A stretch of DNA of 64,000 nucleotides from Ahrensia sp. (GTDB taxonomy: Bacteria > Pseudomonadota > Alphaproteobacteria > Rhizobiales > Rhizobiaceae), in NCBI GenBank assembly GCA_002706335.1, contig PAKZ01000026.1, forward strand, positions 62,001 through 126,000, read 5' to 3'. Under the pieces are notes generated by a model. The model did not search any database. It was given only the letters and a program-made list of their open reading frames with translations, and was not told the origin of the DNA. The position numbers and the translations under genes are program-made. Position 1 is the first letter of the stretch; each line of letters starts with the position of its first letter. Of this stretch, positions 8,919 through 18,479 are shown in pieces.

Positions 8919-10516
8919 ACGGATTATCGGTTCTCCGCCAGAGGGCATCAGTTCTTGTCATTTCCATGCTTTGGGTGAACGTTGCGCTGATCGCGGCCCG
9001 CGCGATCTGGAGCACGGAAGCCAGCCTCGTCGTCTTGATCGGCGGCGCGCTGTTGCTCGCAGGGGCAGCTACTGCCGCATGGATGACAGACCGAACCGGG
9101 CCGGCGACGCGGATAGCGACAGGCGCGGCCCAGGCCGGCCTTGTCGCACTGCTGGTCTATGGTTTCACCGGCTCGCCGCTGCAGATCGACATCCATATGT
9201 ATTTCTTCGCGGCGCTCGCGATCACGGCAGCCTGGATCGACTGGCGGCCGATCGTCGCGTTTACGGGGGTCACGGCGATTCATCACCTGGCGCTTTACGT
9301 CGTGCTGCCCGCCGCGGTCTTTCCCGGCGAGGCCACCCTATCACGCGTGGCGCTGCATGCGGTCATCCTCGTGGTTGAGGCTGGCATCCTGCTGCAGATG
9401 ACGCAGCGCATGGCGAACGCCTTCGCAGAAGCCGAGCGCGCGCTCGCTGACGCCGAAAAATCGCGAGATGCCGCGGACCGAAGCAATCTCGACGCCGAAA
9501 ATGCGCGGTCGTCCGCGGAAACCGAGCGCGTCGAACACGAGCGCGCCAAGGCCGCCGAAGCCGAGACCGTACGAGCCGTCGTCGACACGATCGCGGCAAG
9601 CCTGAAATCGATGGCGGAAGGCAACCTCTCCATCCGGATCGGCGCTCCCTTCCCCGGCGATCTCGACCGACTGCGCACCGACCTCAACGCGACGCTCGAC
9701 ATGCTGTCAGCTACGCTCGGTGAGGTGAACGAGAACGTCGCCGCGATCCGCAACAATACAAACGAGCTCGACTCCGCGGCCAACGACCTGTCGCGACGGA
9801 CCGAAACCCAGGCGGCTTCCCTGGAAGAGACTTCCGCCGCGCTGGAGCAGATGGCGTCGACCGTCCAGGAAACCTCGAAAAAGGCGCGTATCGTTGCCGG
9901 CAAATCCGACGAGGCGCGCGGGACGACCGAGCGGTCCAGCGTCGTCGTGCGGGATGCAGTCGCCGCGATGGACCGGATCGAAACCGTCTCGCACGAGATT
10001 TCCCAAATCATCTCCGTTATCGACGAGATCGCCTTCCAGACGAACCTGCTGGCGCTCAATGCCGGCGTCGAGGCCGCCCGGGCCGGCGAAGCCGGCAGCG
10101 GCTTTGCCGTCGTCGCGCAGGAAGTCCGCGAACTGGCGCAGCGTTCGGCGGCCGCCGCCAAGGAGATCAGCGGGCTGATCAACAAATCGTCTTCGGAAGT
10201 GTCTTCGGGCGTCGATCTGGTCAAGGCGACGGGTGAAGCGCTGGAAACGATCTCGGGCTATGTCTCCGAAATCAACGACAGCATCCAGGGCATTGCTACC
10301 GCCTCGAACCAGGAGGCCACCGGCCTGCAGGAAATTAGCCGGGCCGTCGCCCAGATGGACGAGGTCACGCAGCGCAATGCCGCAATGGCAGAAGAGACCA
10401 ACGCCGTGGTGCACCAGCTGAACACTCAGGCCGTCGGGTTGGCGGGCCTGATCGCCCGGTTCCGCCTCAAGGACGAAAAGCCGTCCGGCGGCAGGGCCGT
10501 CTCACGCGCGGCTTGA
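8915..10516 (+). CDS. Methyl-accepting chemotaxis protein
   Basis: A 533-aa transducer. The N-terminal ~170 residues are almost entirely hydrophobic (about five to six membrane spans, little periplasmic domain), so it may sense something in or at the membrane. A long charged coiled coil follows (residues ~175-225, rich in Ala/Glu/Arg), then a HAMP-like segment and the signalling domain. The hairpin tip carries the conserved IAFQTNLLALNAGVEAARAG. The ATG at 8915 is chosen because of a TAGGAG site and because the codons upstream lie over the preceding gene. A strong terminator follows. Confidence 0.88.
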   Translation: MNGLSVLRQRASVLVISMLWVNVALIAARAIWSTEASLVVLIGGALLLAGAATAAWMTDRTGPATRIATGAAQAGLVALLVYGFTGSPLQIDIHMYFFAALAITAAWIDWRPIVAFTGVTAIHHLALYVVLPAAVFPGEATLSRVALHAVILVVEAGILLQMTQRMANAFAEAERALADAEKSRDAADRSNLDAENARSSAETERVEHERAKAAEAETVRAVVDTIAASLKSMAEGNLSIRIGAPFPGDLDRLRTDLNATLDMLSATLGEVNENVAAIRNNTNELDSAANDLSRRTETQAASLEETSAALEQMASTVQETSKKARIVAGKSDEARGTTERSSVVVRDAVAAMDRIETVSHEISQIISVIDEIAFQTNLLALNAGVEAARAGEAGSGFAVVAQEVRELAQRSAAAAKEISGLINKSSSEVSSGVDLVKATGEALETISGYVSEINDSIQGIATASNQEATGLQEISRAVAQMDEVTQRNAAMAEETNAVVHQLNTQAVGLAGLIARFRLKDEKPSGGRAVSRAA

Positions 10517-10544
10517 AGCAGACCCTTACCATATCAATTGATCT

Positions 10545-10575
10545 TATCCGGGCGGAATTCCGCCCGGATATTTTT
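10545..10575 (+). terminator. Rho-independent terminator after the chemoreceptor gene
   Basis: A perfect palindrome: TATCCGGGCG at 10545-10554 and its complement CGCCCGGATA at 10561-10570 flank GAATTC, followed by a run of T. It lies 28 bases after the chemoreceptor stop. Confidence 0.85.
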
Positions 10576-10820
10576 GCCTACGGGAAGATCGTGACCGGGC
10601 GACGAGGCCCGCTTCGGCCATACATCGGAAAGCGCCGCTTGACGATTTCCTCGATCGCCGAGATCCGTATCGGTCAATAGAGTGCTTTGTCTAATTCGGA
10701 CGTGGCGGACGGCGCATTGCCGGAAATCCGGCTTGCGAATTTCAGAGCGTTCGGCTCTCGGTATCCTAAACAAATCCCCTCAGGCACTGCACTGGATACC
10801 GTCACGGGCGGAGCGGCAGT
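10576..10820. other. Intergenic region between convergent operons
   Basis: About 245 bases between the chemoreceptor terminator and the stop codon of the leftward RND permease gene. I see no gene, RNA or repeat in it. Confidence 0.5.
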
Positions 10821-13800
10821 CTAAGACGATCCTGCCGCCGCTTCGCGTTCCATCATCTCCTGCAACTCGCGCTGCAATCTGGCTTCGCTGGCTGCGCTGG
10901 GCGCCGACAGGCGGGCCAGGAGGAGATAGGCGACGGGGGTCAGGAACAGGGTGGCGAGCGTCGCGAGGCCGAGGCCGCCGACGATCACCCAACCGAGCGA
11001 GGTACGCGCCTCGGCCCCCGCCCCGAAAGCGAAGATGAGAGGCACCGCGCCGAGCACGGTGGAGATCATCGTCATCATGACAGGCCTGAGCCGGATGTTT
11101 GCCGCCTGTTCGATCGCCTCGCGAACCGAGCGACCGCGATTGCGCAACTGGTTCGCGAATTCGACGATCAGGATGCCGTTCTTGGCCATGATGCCGACCA
11201 GCAGGACGAGGCCGATCTGGCTGTAGACATTGAGGCTCGTGCCGGTGATCGCCATGGCGAAAATGGCGCAGGCAAGACCGAGCGGAACAGTCGCCATGAT
11301 GATCAGCGCAGAGACAAAGCTTTCGAACTGGGCGGCGAGCACCAGCAGAACGACGACGATGGCGATGCCGAAGGTGAAGACCATGTCGCGCGAGGACTGG
11401 TCGAGGGTCGCCGCCTCTGCAAGCGGGATAACGCGGGCACCGGGCGGCAGCAGCGGCTCGGCGATGCGCTGGACCTCGCGATAAGCATCGCCAAGCGCGA
11501 ACCCTTCGGCGAGACCGGTGGTCAGAGACACGGAGCGCAATTGCTGTTCGCGGCTAAGGCTCGGGGCCACCGCCTTTTCGCGCAGTTCGGCGATAGTCGA
11601 CATCGGGACGATTCGGCCATCGCCCGCCTGCAGGTAGATCGCCTCCAGATCGGTCGGGTCGTTGATCGGCGTCGTCGTGGACACCAGTTTGACCGGGTAG
11701 GAGCGGTCGTTGATGAATACTTCGGCCACCTGCCGGCCGTCGAGCAGCGCTTGCATTGCTTCGGCCAGTCCATTGATGTCGACGCCCAGATCGGACGCAC
11801 GCTCGCGGTTGATGCGCACGGAAAGCTGCGGCTGCGTCGTCTCGTAGGAGAGCCGCACCTGATTGAAGCGCGGATCGTCTTCCAGAAGGCGTTCCATCCT
11901 TGCGGCGGCCTCGCCGAGTTCCGCATAGCTGTTGCCGACAAAGGCGAATTGCAGACCGTTCCCGGCGCCGCGGATGCCGAGGCTGTTGGGCTGGATGGCG
12001 AAAGCGCGCACCCCCGCGACCTGACGGACATATCGGTTCATGTCGGCGACGATCTCGGCTTGCCCGCGGCTGCGTTCCTCCCACGGCGCGAGCGTCAGAA
12101 CCATGAAGCCGCTATTGGCGGACGAACCCATGCCCGCGATGGAGAAGATATTCTGCACCTCGCCGCTCTCACGCAGCGGCTCCACGAGGCGCTCGATCTC
12201 GCGCATTTTCTCGCGGGTGAAATCGAGGCTGACGCCCTGCGGCGCGGACACCCGCATCAGGGCAATCGAACGGTCTTCCGGGGGCGTCAGTTCCTGCGGG
12301 ATGGAGCGCAGCAGACCGAAGGCGGCTGCTGTCGTGATAACGGCTATGATCACCACGATCAGCGGTGCGTCGAGCGCCTTGTGCAGGATGCGCTGATAGA
12401 GGATCGTCAGCCAGCCGCCAAAGCGATGCAGGGGCGACGTGCCGTGCGAGCCATCCATGTCGCGCCCCTTGATCAGGCGCGAGGCGAGCATCGGACACAG
12501 GGTCAACGCGACGACGCTGGACAGCATGACGGCAAAGGCGAGCACGAAACCGAATTCGCGGAACAGGCCGCCCGCCTGTCCGGGCAGGAAGGAAATGGGG
12601 ATAAACACTGCGGCAAGTGTCGCGGTCGTGGTGATAACCGCGAAGAATACCTCGCGCACACCGATGACGGCGGCGGCGCGCGGCCCCATGCCCTCGTTGC
12701 GCTTTCGAACGATGTTCTCGAGAACGACGATCGCGTCATCGACGACCATGCCTGTTGCCAGCACCAATGCCAAAAGCGTCAGGATATTCACGGAGAAACC
12801 GGCAAGATAGATCGCCGCGAATGTGCCGATCAGGGCGATGGGCAACGTAACGGCGGGGATCAGCGTCGCCCGCCAGTCGAGCAGGAACATGAAGATGATC
12901 GCGATGACGATGGCGATCGCGATTATCAGGGTCGTTCTGACTTCGTCGATCGAGCCCCGGATGAAAGTGGCGTCATCGCTTGTCACGCGGATATCGACGC
13001 CGTCCGGCATGATCCTCTTCAGATCCTCCGTCGCCTGCCGCACGCCATTGGAAATCTCCAGCGTGTTGGACTTCGCCTGGCGCACGATGCCCATGCCGAT
13101 GCCGGTCGCGCCATTGGCGCGCAGGACGGATGCACCCGGATCGGGTCCGAGGGTCACCGAGGCAATATCACGGAACTGCACGCGGTCGTTTATATAGAGG
13201 TTCTCGAAATCCTCGACCGTCGTCACGTCCGCCGTGGCGCGCACCACGATATCCTGCGTGTTTGCGGTGAGCGAACCCGCCGGCACGTCGTAGGAGACAC
13301 TGGCAAGCGCATTGCGCAGATTGGCGACTGTCAGCCCGAGCGCGGCGAGCCGCGACTGGTCGACATCGATGCGGAACACTTTCTCGCGGTCGCCATAGAC
13401 CTGCACATCCGCGACGCCGGGCACCGCGGCCAACCGGTCCACGACCTCGTCCTCGACCAGAATGGTCAGATCCTGCACGGACATGGAGGCGGAAGTCACG
13501 GCAAGGCGCATGACCGCGCTTGCATCGGCGTCGGCCTTGACGATGCGGGGATCGTCGGCGCCGTCCGGCATGCCGTTTGAAATGCGGCCGAGCGCGTCGC
13601 GAATGTCGGCTGCAGCGACCGAGAGATCCGTATCGTCGGAAAATTCGATGGTGACCCGGCTGCGGCCGAAGGAGGATTGCGACGAGATCGACGAAACGCC
13701 GGAGACGCGGGCTACGGCCCCCTCCACTACCGCGGTCAGTTCGCGGTCGATCGTTTCGGGCGATGCTCCGTCATACTGGGTTGTGATGGAGATGACAGGC

Positions 13801-13985
13801 CGGTCGACGTCGGGAAGTTCGCGGATCTCACCGCCATAAAGTCCGGCGATACCGGCGACGATGATCAGCAGGTTGATGACCAACGCGAGCACCGGCCGGC
13901 GCACGAAAATCGACGCACCGCCACCCATGATGCTGGCGAGCGTCGCGCCGCCAGGCTTGCCGGATTCGCCCGCCTCCCCGCTCAT
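10821..13985 (-). CDS. RND multidrug efflux permease (HAE1 family)
   Basis: Proton-driven inner-membrane pump of 1,054 aa, the usual length for AcrB/MexB-like HAE1 proteins. After a short cytoplasmic lead comes the first transmembrane helix (VLALVINLLIIVAGIAG). Two large periplasmic loops and two six-helix membrane blocks follow; the first block contains LATGMVVDDAIVVLENI, with the paired aspartates of the proton relay. GIMAKNGILIVEFANQLR in the second block is a hallmark of the family. The start overlaps the adaptor stop (ATGA at 13982-13985). No outer-membrane channel gene is present, so it probably uses one encoded elsewhere. Confidence 0.9.
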   Translation of the reverse strand: MSGEAGESGKPGGATLASIMGGGASIFVRRPVLALVINLLIIVAGIAGLYGGEIRELPDVDRPVISITTQYDGASPETIDRELTAVVEGAVARVSGVSSISSQSSFGRSRVTIEFSDDTDLSVAAADIRDALGRISNGMPDGADDPRIVKADADASAVMRLAVTSASMSVQDLTILVEDEVVDRLAAVPGVADVQVYGDREKVFRIDVDQSRLAALGLTVANLRNALASVSYDVPAGSLTANTQDIVVRATADVTTVEDFENLYINDRVQFRDIASVTLGPDPGASVLRANGATGIGMGIVRQAKSNTLEISNGVRQATEDLKRIMPDGVDIRVTSDDATFIRGSIDEVRTTLIIAIAIVIAIIFMFLLDWRATLIPAVTLPIALIGTFAAIYLAGFSVNILTLLALVLATGMVVDDAIVVLENIVRKRNEGMGPRAAAVIGVREVFFAVITTTATLAAVFIPISFLPGQAGGLFREFGFVLAFAVMLSSVVALTLCPMLASRLIKGRDMDGSHGTSPLHRFGGWLTILYQRILHKALDAPLIVVIIAVITTAAAFGLLRSIPQELTPPEDRSIALMRVSAPQGVSLDFTREKMREIERLVEPLRESGEVQNIFSIAGMGSSANSGFMVLTLAPWEERSRGQAEIVADMNRYVRQVAGVRAFAIQPNSLGIRGAGNGLQFAFVGNSYAELGEAAARMERLLEDDPRFNQVRLSYETTQPQLSVRINRERASDLGVDINGLAEAMQALLDGRQVAEVFINDRSYPVKLVSTTTPINDPTDLEAIYLQAGDGRIVPMSTIAELREKAVAPSLSREQQLRSVSLTTGLAEGFALGDAYREVQRIAEPLLPPGARVIPLAEAATLDQSSRDMVFTFGIAIVVVLLVLAAQFESFVSALIIMATVPLGLACAIFAMAITGTSLNVYSQIGLVLLVGIMAKNGILIVEFANQLRNRGRSVREAIEQAANIRLRPVMMTMISTVLGAVPLIFAFGAGAEARTSLGWVIVGGLGLATLATLFLTPVAYLLLARLSAPSAASEARLQRELQEMMEREAAAGSS

Positions 13986-15226
13986 GAATCGGCTTCCCGG
14001 CGTTGCCCGCCATCTTCCGCCGTCGGCCGCCCCTTTGGCGCATTGGCGGAGCGCTCGCCGCCGGAAGGCGGGACGGGGCCGTTCGCCTGTGGCGCTCCGG
14101 CCACGCGCACCTCTCCGCCTTCGCGCACGCTCTGGACGCCTTCGACGACGATCGCATCGCCCTCGGCGATATCGGCTTTGACGAGCACCCGGTCGGCATT
14201 GCGCTGGACGATCGCGATCGCGACGCGCCCGGCCTTGCCGTCGATCACGCGCCAGACATAGGGCCCGTCCGAATCCCATTGGATCGCCAGCGGATCGACG
14301 GAGGGATAGGACTCGCCCTCGAAACGCATTTCGACCTCGAAAGACATGTCGGCGCGCAGCAGGTCGCGCTCGTTCGACACGAGCGCCTGGGCCCGCAATG
14401 TGCGACTGGCTTCGTCGACGCGGTTGTCGACTGCGGTGATCGCGCCGCCAAACGTCTCGCCCGGTCGCGCGATCGCAGTGACGGAAACCGGCTTGCCGAC
14501 AGTCATCGACGCGGCGAAACGCTCGGGGACGTAATATTCGACCAGAATGTCGCTGCGGTCGTCGATCGTGGTGATGTCGGTCGATGTGGTGATGTAGTCG
14601 CCGGCATTGACCGACAGGATGCCAAGCGAACCGGTGATCGGAGCCGTCACAGTGCGGCGCGCCAGATCGAGTTCGGCCTCCTTGAGGGCGACGCGCGCCG
14701 TTTCGAGTTCGCTGCGGGCGTTGTCCGCCTCTACGGAACTGATGGCGCGCTGCTCGGCGAGGCTGCCGAGGCGGTTTGCCTTGCGCTCCGCGTCCTCGGC
14801 AGCAAGCCGGGAGCGTTCGACCGCAAGTTCCTCTTCGGAGGAATCGAGACGGATGATCACGTCACCGGCATTTACGTGGGCACCAGAGGAAACAGGAATT
14901 TCGGCAATCTGTCCGGCGACAAGCGGCCTGACGGAAACGGTGCGGACGGCATGCCCCGTGCCGATGGCGGTGAGCCTGTCATTGACGATCCCGGTTCGCG
15001 CTTCGGAAACGACGACCAGCGCCGCGCGCGAAAAACCGCCGCGTCCGCCGGGCGGCCCGCCGGCCGCCGGCGCTCCGCCTGCCCCTTCGTCAACCGCGGC
15101 GACCTTAAAAACATCGATCCCGTAACGCGCGAGGACATCGCCCGCTCCGGGATAGAAGTAAATCCAGCCGGCAAAGGCCGCGACAACAAGCAGGATGGAA
15201 AGAACAGTCTGCTTCCAGATTTTCAT
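13982..15226 (-). CDS. RND efflux periplasmic adaptor subunit
   Basis: Membrane-fusion protein (414 aa) for the RND pump that follows it. It has an N-terminal anchor (about 7-25), a Gly/Pro-rich linker (AGGAPAAGGPPGGRGG), a lipoyl half (PLVAGQIAEIPVSSGAHVN), a helical hairpin (about 135-195), the second lipoyl half (APITGSLGILSVNAGDYI) and beta-barrel segments. It is unusual only in its charged Gly/Pro-rich C-terminal tail. It is translationally coupled to the permease. Confidence 0.9.
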   Translation of the reverse strand: MKIWKQTVLSILLVVAAFAGWIYFYPGAGDVLARYGIDVFKVAAVDEGAGGAPAAGGPPGGRGGFSRAALVVVSEARTGIVNDRLTAIGTGHAVRTVSVRPLVAGQIAEIPVSSGAHVNAGDVIIRLDSSEEELAVERSRLAAEDAERKANRLGSLAEQRAISSVEADNARSELETARVALKEAELDLARRTVTAPITGSLGILSVNAGDYITTSTDITTIDDRSDILVEYYVPERFAASMTVGKPVSVTAIARPGETFGGAITAVDNRVDEASRTLRAQALVSNERDLLRADMSFEVEMRFEGESYPSVDPLAIQWDSDGPYVWRVIDGKAGRVAIAIVQRNADRVLVKADIAEGDAIVVEGVQSVREGGEVRVAGAPQANGPVPPSGGERSANAPKGRPTAEDGGQRREADS

Positions 15227-15560
15227 GCGTCTCAGCGGCCTTTCCAGCGACGCCGTCCCGATACGGCTCCAATCTCAATAAGGGAGATTTTTACCGAATA
15301 TAGCGGAGACCCGCGATCTGGCACACGCAAAATGAATTATTACATATTTTTAATCTTCGCGAAGAAGACCGGCCAAATTACCGGCGCGCCGGGATATGAA
15401 AACGGGGCCGATCTGCCATGTCGAATTTGCATGGCTCCATTTAATGTTTTTTCTTGATTCCTGCTTATATTTCGTGCACGGGCGGCCGGTTCGCGACGCC
15501 CGGGGTTCGCTCGGAGAGTCGGTCGAACATGGATCAACAGAATTGCACAAGGAGGCGATC
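15227..15560. other. Intergenic region upstream of the RND operon and a small protein gene
   Basis: About 330 bases, AT-rich between 15,280 and 15,480, which must hold the leftward RND promoter and the rightward promoter of the small gene at 15,561. No repressor gene or recognisable RNA is seen. Confidence 0.45.
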
Positions 15561-15683
15561 ATGACCCGTGATGAAATGATACGCGAATACCGCATGCGTG
15601 GCGCCTCCTGGCCCGCGCTGGTCGGCGTCTATGCGATAATCCTCGGCACGATGGTGCTGTCGGCGATGGCCATTACCGGCTGA
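15561..15683 (+). CDS. Small single-pass membrane protein (40 aa), unknown
   Basis: A 40-residue protein with a charged N-terminus (MTRDEMIREYRMRGASW) and one hydrophobic helix (about residues 18-38, PALVGVYAIILGTMVLSAM). It is supported by an optimal AGGAGG-type ribosome-binding site at 15550-15555 six bases before the ATG and by its own terminator 33 bases after the stop. No family recognised. A role in the membrane is inferred from composition only. Confidence 0.55.
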   Translation: MTRDEMIREYRMRGASWPALVGVYAIILGTMVLSAMAITG

Positions 15684-15716
15684 CGTTTTCGTCGCACAGA
15701 AAAACGATTTCAGTTT

Positions 15717-15749
15717 AAAGCGAGGCCGTAAGACGGCCTCGCTTTTTTT
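15717..15749. terminator. Bidirectional Rho-independent terminator
   Basis: A 13-bp perfect stem: AAAGCGAGGCCGT at 15717-15729 pairs with ACGGCCTCGCTTT at 15733-15745 across a 3-base loop, with T-runs on both strands. It can end the small gene rightward and the ABC operon leftward. Confidence 0.85.
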
Positions 15750-15753
15750 GTCT

Positions 15754-17403
15754 CTATACGTCGGCAGACTCGCCGACATTGTCGACGCCGCGCTCTTCGA
15801 GAAGCGTGGACAGCCAGTTCGGGTCCATTTCGGGAACCGATGACAGCAACAGGTCCGTATAGGGGTGATGCGGCGGCTGGAACATTTCCTCCTTCGGCCC
15901 CTGCTCGACCACCTTGCCCTTTTGCATCACCACGACTTCGTCGGCGATCGAGCGCACGGTGGCGAGGTCGTGTGTGATGAACATGTAGGCCAGGTTCAGT
16001 TCCTTCTGCAGCCGGTCCAGAAGCTTCAGGATGCCTTCGGCGACCAGCTGGTCGAGCGCGCTCGTCACCTCGTCGCAGATGATGAAGGCCGGTTCCGCCG
16101 CCAGCGCCCGGGCGATGCCGATACGCTGCTTCTGTCCGCCCGACAATTCCGGTGGATAGCGGTTGTAGTATTTCGACGGCTCCAGCTCGATCATGTCAAG
16201 CAGCGCGTCGACGCGGTTCTTCAGAGCCGTGCCATGCAGGCCGCTGTAGAAGCGCGCCGGACGCCCGATGATCTCACTGATCTTGACCTTCGGGTTCAGC
16301 GCCGTGTCGGCCATCTGATAGATCATCTGCGCCTGGCGCAACTGGTCCTTGCTTCGATCCTTATAGCTCCTCGGCAGTTCCTGACCGCGGAACAGGATCT
16401 TGCCCTTGGTCGGCGGCAACAACCCGGTGATACATCGCGCCGTTGTCGACTTTCCGGAACCGGACTCGCCGACGACAGCCACGGTCATTCCGTCGTAAAT
16501 GTCGAAAGAGACGTCATCCAGCACCTTGGTGTCGCCGTAGGAGGCGTCGATCCCCTGCACCGATACGACCGGCACCGCGTCGCCGCCCGGCCGCGACTTC
16601 TGCGGCCGTTCGAAACTGCGTACCGCCCAGAGACTCTTGGTATAATCCTCCTTCGGATTCTCCAGCATCTCGACGGTGGACGCTTCCTCGACCTCCACGC
16701 CCTTGAGCAGCACCTTGATCGTGTCGGCCATCTGGGCAACGACGGCGAGATCGTGGGTGATGTAGATCGCCGCGGTGTTGAACTGGTCGACAATGTCACG
16801 AATGGCCGCGAGAACCTCGATCTGGGTCGTCACATCGAGCGCCGTGGTCGGCTCGTCGAAGATGATCAGATCCGGGCGGCAGGCCATGGCCATCGCGGTC
16901 ATGGCGCGCTGCAACTGCCCGCCCGAGACCTGGTGCGGATAGCGGAAGCCGATTTCGCCCGGATTGGGAAGACGAAGGCGCTCATAAAGCTCCATCGCGT
17001 CTTCCTGCGCCGCCATGCGCTTCTGGATCCGGTACTGGACCGGCGCCTCTGTGTGCTGATCGATAATCTTGTGGGCCGGGTTGAAGGACGCCGCTGCCGA
17101 TTGCGCCACATAGGCGATGCGAGAACCGCGCAAGCCGCGAAGCACCGATTCCGGCGTCGTCGTCAGTTCCATCCCGTCGAACTCGATGGAGCCGCCGGAG
17201 ATCCGGCATCCGTCGCGCGCGAACCCCATGGCGGCAAGACCAATGGTGGACTTGCCGGCACCGGATTCTCCGATCAGGCCGAGAACCTCACCCTTGTGCA
17301 GGGTGAGATCCACGCCGTGGACGATCTCGATCCATTCTTCGTCCGAGTAGCCTTCGATGCGAAGGTCCCTGACCTTGAGAAGAACGTCTTTGCTAACAGC
17401 CAT
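15754..17403 (-). CDS. Peptide/nickel-type ABC transporter ATPase, two fused ATPase domains
   Basis: A 549-aa protein joining two nucleotide-binding domains that are separate genes (DppD, DppF) in many bacteria. Domain one has Walker A GESGAGKST, signature VSGGQLQRAM and Walker B LIIFDEPTTALD. Domain two (from about 280) has Walker A GESGSGKST, signature LSGGQKQRIGIARA and Walker B FIICDEVTSALD. It drives import by the permeases encoded just upstream, starting two bases after the permease stop. Substrate (peptide, opine, metal complex or sugar oligomer) is not determinable. Confidence 0.9.
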   Translation of the reverse strand: MAVSKDVLLKVRDLRIEGYSDEEWIEIVHGVDLTLHKGEVLGLIGESGAGKSTIGLAAMGFARDGCRISGGSIEFDGMELTTTPESVLRGLRGSRIAYVAQSAAASFNPAHKIIDQHTEAPVQYRIQKRMAAQEDAMELYERLRLPNPGEIGFRYPHQVSGGQLQRAMTAMAMACRPDLIIFDEPTTALDVTTQIEVLAAIRDIVDQFNTAAIYITHDLAVVAQMADTIKVLLKGVEVEEASTVEMLENPKEDYTKSLWAVRSFERPQKSRPGGDAVPVVSVQGIDASYGDTKVLDDVSFDIYDGMTVAVVGESGSGKSTTARCITGLLPPTKGKILFRGQELPRSYKDRSKDQLRQAQMIYQMADTALNPKVKISEIIGRPARFYSGLHGTALKNRVDALLDMIELEPSKYYNRYPPELSGGQKQRIGIARALAAEPAFIICDEVTSALDQLVAEGILKLLDRLQKELNLAYMFITHDLATVRSIADEVVVMQKGKVVEQGPKEEMFQPPHHPYTDLLLSSVPEMDPNWLSTLLEERGVDNVGESADV

Positions 17404-17404
17404 C

Positions 17405-18469
17405 TTACTGCTCCTTCAGGCCGGAGGATCTGAAAAGCATCCAGTCGACGACGAAGTTGACCGCGACGGTCAGCAAGGCGATCGCCGCCGCCGGGATGAG
17501 AGGCGTGATATCGCCGAACGAAATCAGCGTCGCATTCTCGCGCACCATCGATCCCCAGTCCGCCGTCGGCGGCTGGATACCAAGTCCGAGGAAGGACAGG
17601 CCGGCGATCAGCAGGAACACGAAGCAGAACTCCAGACCGAATTCCGCGATCAGCGGCGCGGTGGAGTTCGGGAGGATTTCCCTGCGGATCAGGTACCATG
17701 TCCCCTCACCGCGCAGCTTCGCCGCCTCGATATAGTCCATCACGACGACATTGCCGGCGACCGCCCGTGACAGGCGGAATACGCGCGGAGAATAGATCAC
17801 CGCGACGACAATGACGATGACGGCCAGATTGGTTCCGAAGATCGACAGCATCAGCAGCGCGAAGATCAGCGAGGGCACCGACATGATCACGTCGGCGACC
17901 CGGCCGAGGATCGTGTCCAGCCAGCCACCCCGTGTCGCCGCATAAAGTCCGCCAATCGCTCCCATCAGGAAGGCCAGCAGCGTGGCGAGCAGGGCGAGAC
18001 CGACGGAATTGCGGGCGCCGTAGACGATGCGGCTGAAGATGTCTCGTCCGAGCTGGTCGGCTCCGAGCAGCATCGTGTCGTCAGCCGGCGCGAAGGCCGA
18101 CGAAATCACCTCCGCCTGGCCGTGAGGCGCGATCCACGGGGCGAAGATGCCGGCGATCGCATAGGTGAAGATGACGAACATCCCGAAAGAAGCCGTCAGC
18201 GGCGCGGTGCGCAGTTCCCTCGAAAGCCCTTCGGGCGTGATGATGATGAGGAATTCGCGAAACGCATAGGACGTACCGGCAGCCAGCGCGAGGACGGCTG
18301 CCGAAATCGCGATGAAGCGCAGCGCCGGGACGCCGCCGATGATCCCGACGACGAAGGAGACCAGCGTCAACGAGAACAGCAGCATGAAGCTGGAGCGCTG
18401 CTTGTAATAGGCCGCCAGGCAGGACAGGCCGATGAGGAAGGCGTAATAGCCGACAACGAACATGTTCAT
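17405..18469 (-). CDS. Peptide/nickel-type ABC transporter permease (DppC-like) with extra N-terminal helices
   Basis: Inner-membrane permease, 354 aa, longer than the usual ~280-300. The normal DppC fold starts near residue 95, with a helix, LGADQLGRDIFSRIVYG, and the ATPase-contacting loop DYIEAAKLRGEGTWYLIRREILPN. The first ~80 residues add about three further hydrophobic segments not found in typical DppC proteins. It forms a channel with the DppB-like protein encoded ten bases upstream. Confidence 0.87.
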   Translation of the reverse strand: MNMFVVGYYAFLIGLSCLAAYYKQRSSFMLLFSLTLVSFVVGIIGGVPALRFIAISAAVLALAAGTSYAFREFLIIITPEGLSRELRTAPLTASFGMFVIFTYAIAGIFAPWIAPHGQAEVISSAFAPADDTMLLGADQLGRDIFSRIVYGARNSVGLALLATLLAFLMGAIGGLYAATRGGWLDTILGRVADVIMSVPSLIFALLMLSIFGTNLAVIVIVVAVIYSPRVFRLSRAVAGNVVVMDYIEAAKLRGEGTWYLIRREILPNSTAPLIAEFGLEFCFVFLLIAGLSFLGLGIQPPTADWGSMVRENATLISFGDITPLIPAAAIALLTVAVNFVVDWMLFRSSGLKEQ

Positions 18470-18479
18470 GGCTTCGCCC

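Noticed and set aside
11541-13580. Very long open frame (679 codons) on the + strand opposite the RND permease; similar long frames opposite sthA, the Tat binding protein, the TRAP/GMC genes and the MFS gene
   Set aside because: They are antisense shadows of well-supported genes in GC-rich DNA, with no family motifs, odd Arg/His/Asp-rich composition and no ribosome-binding sites.
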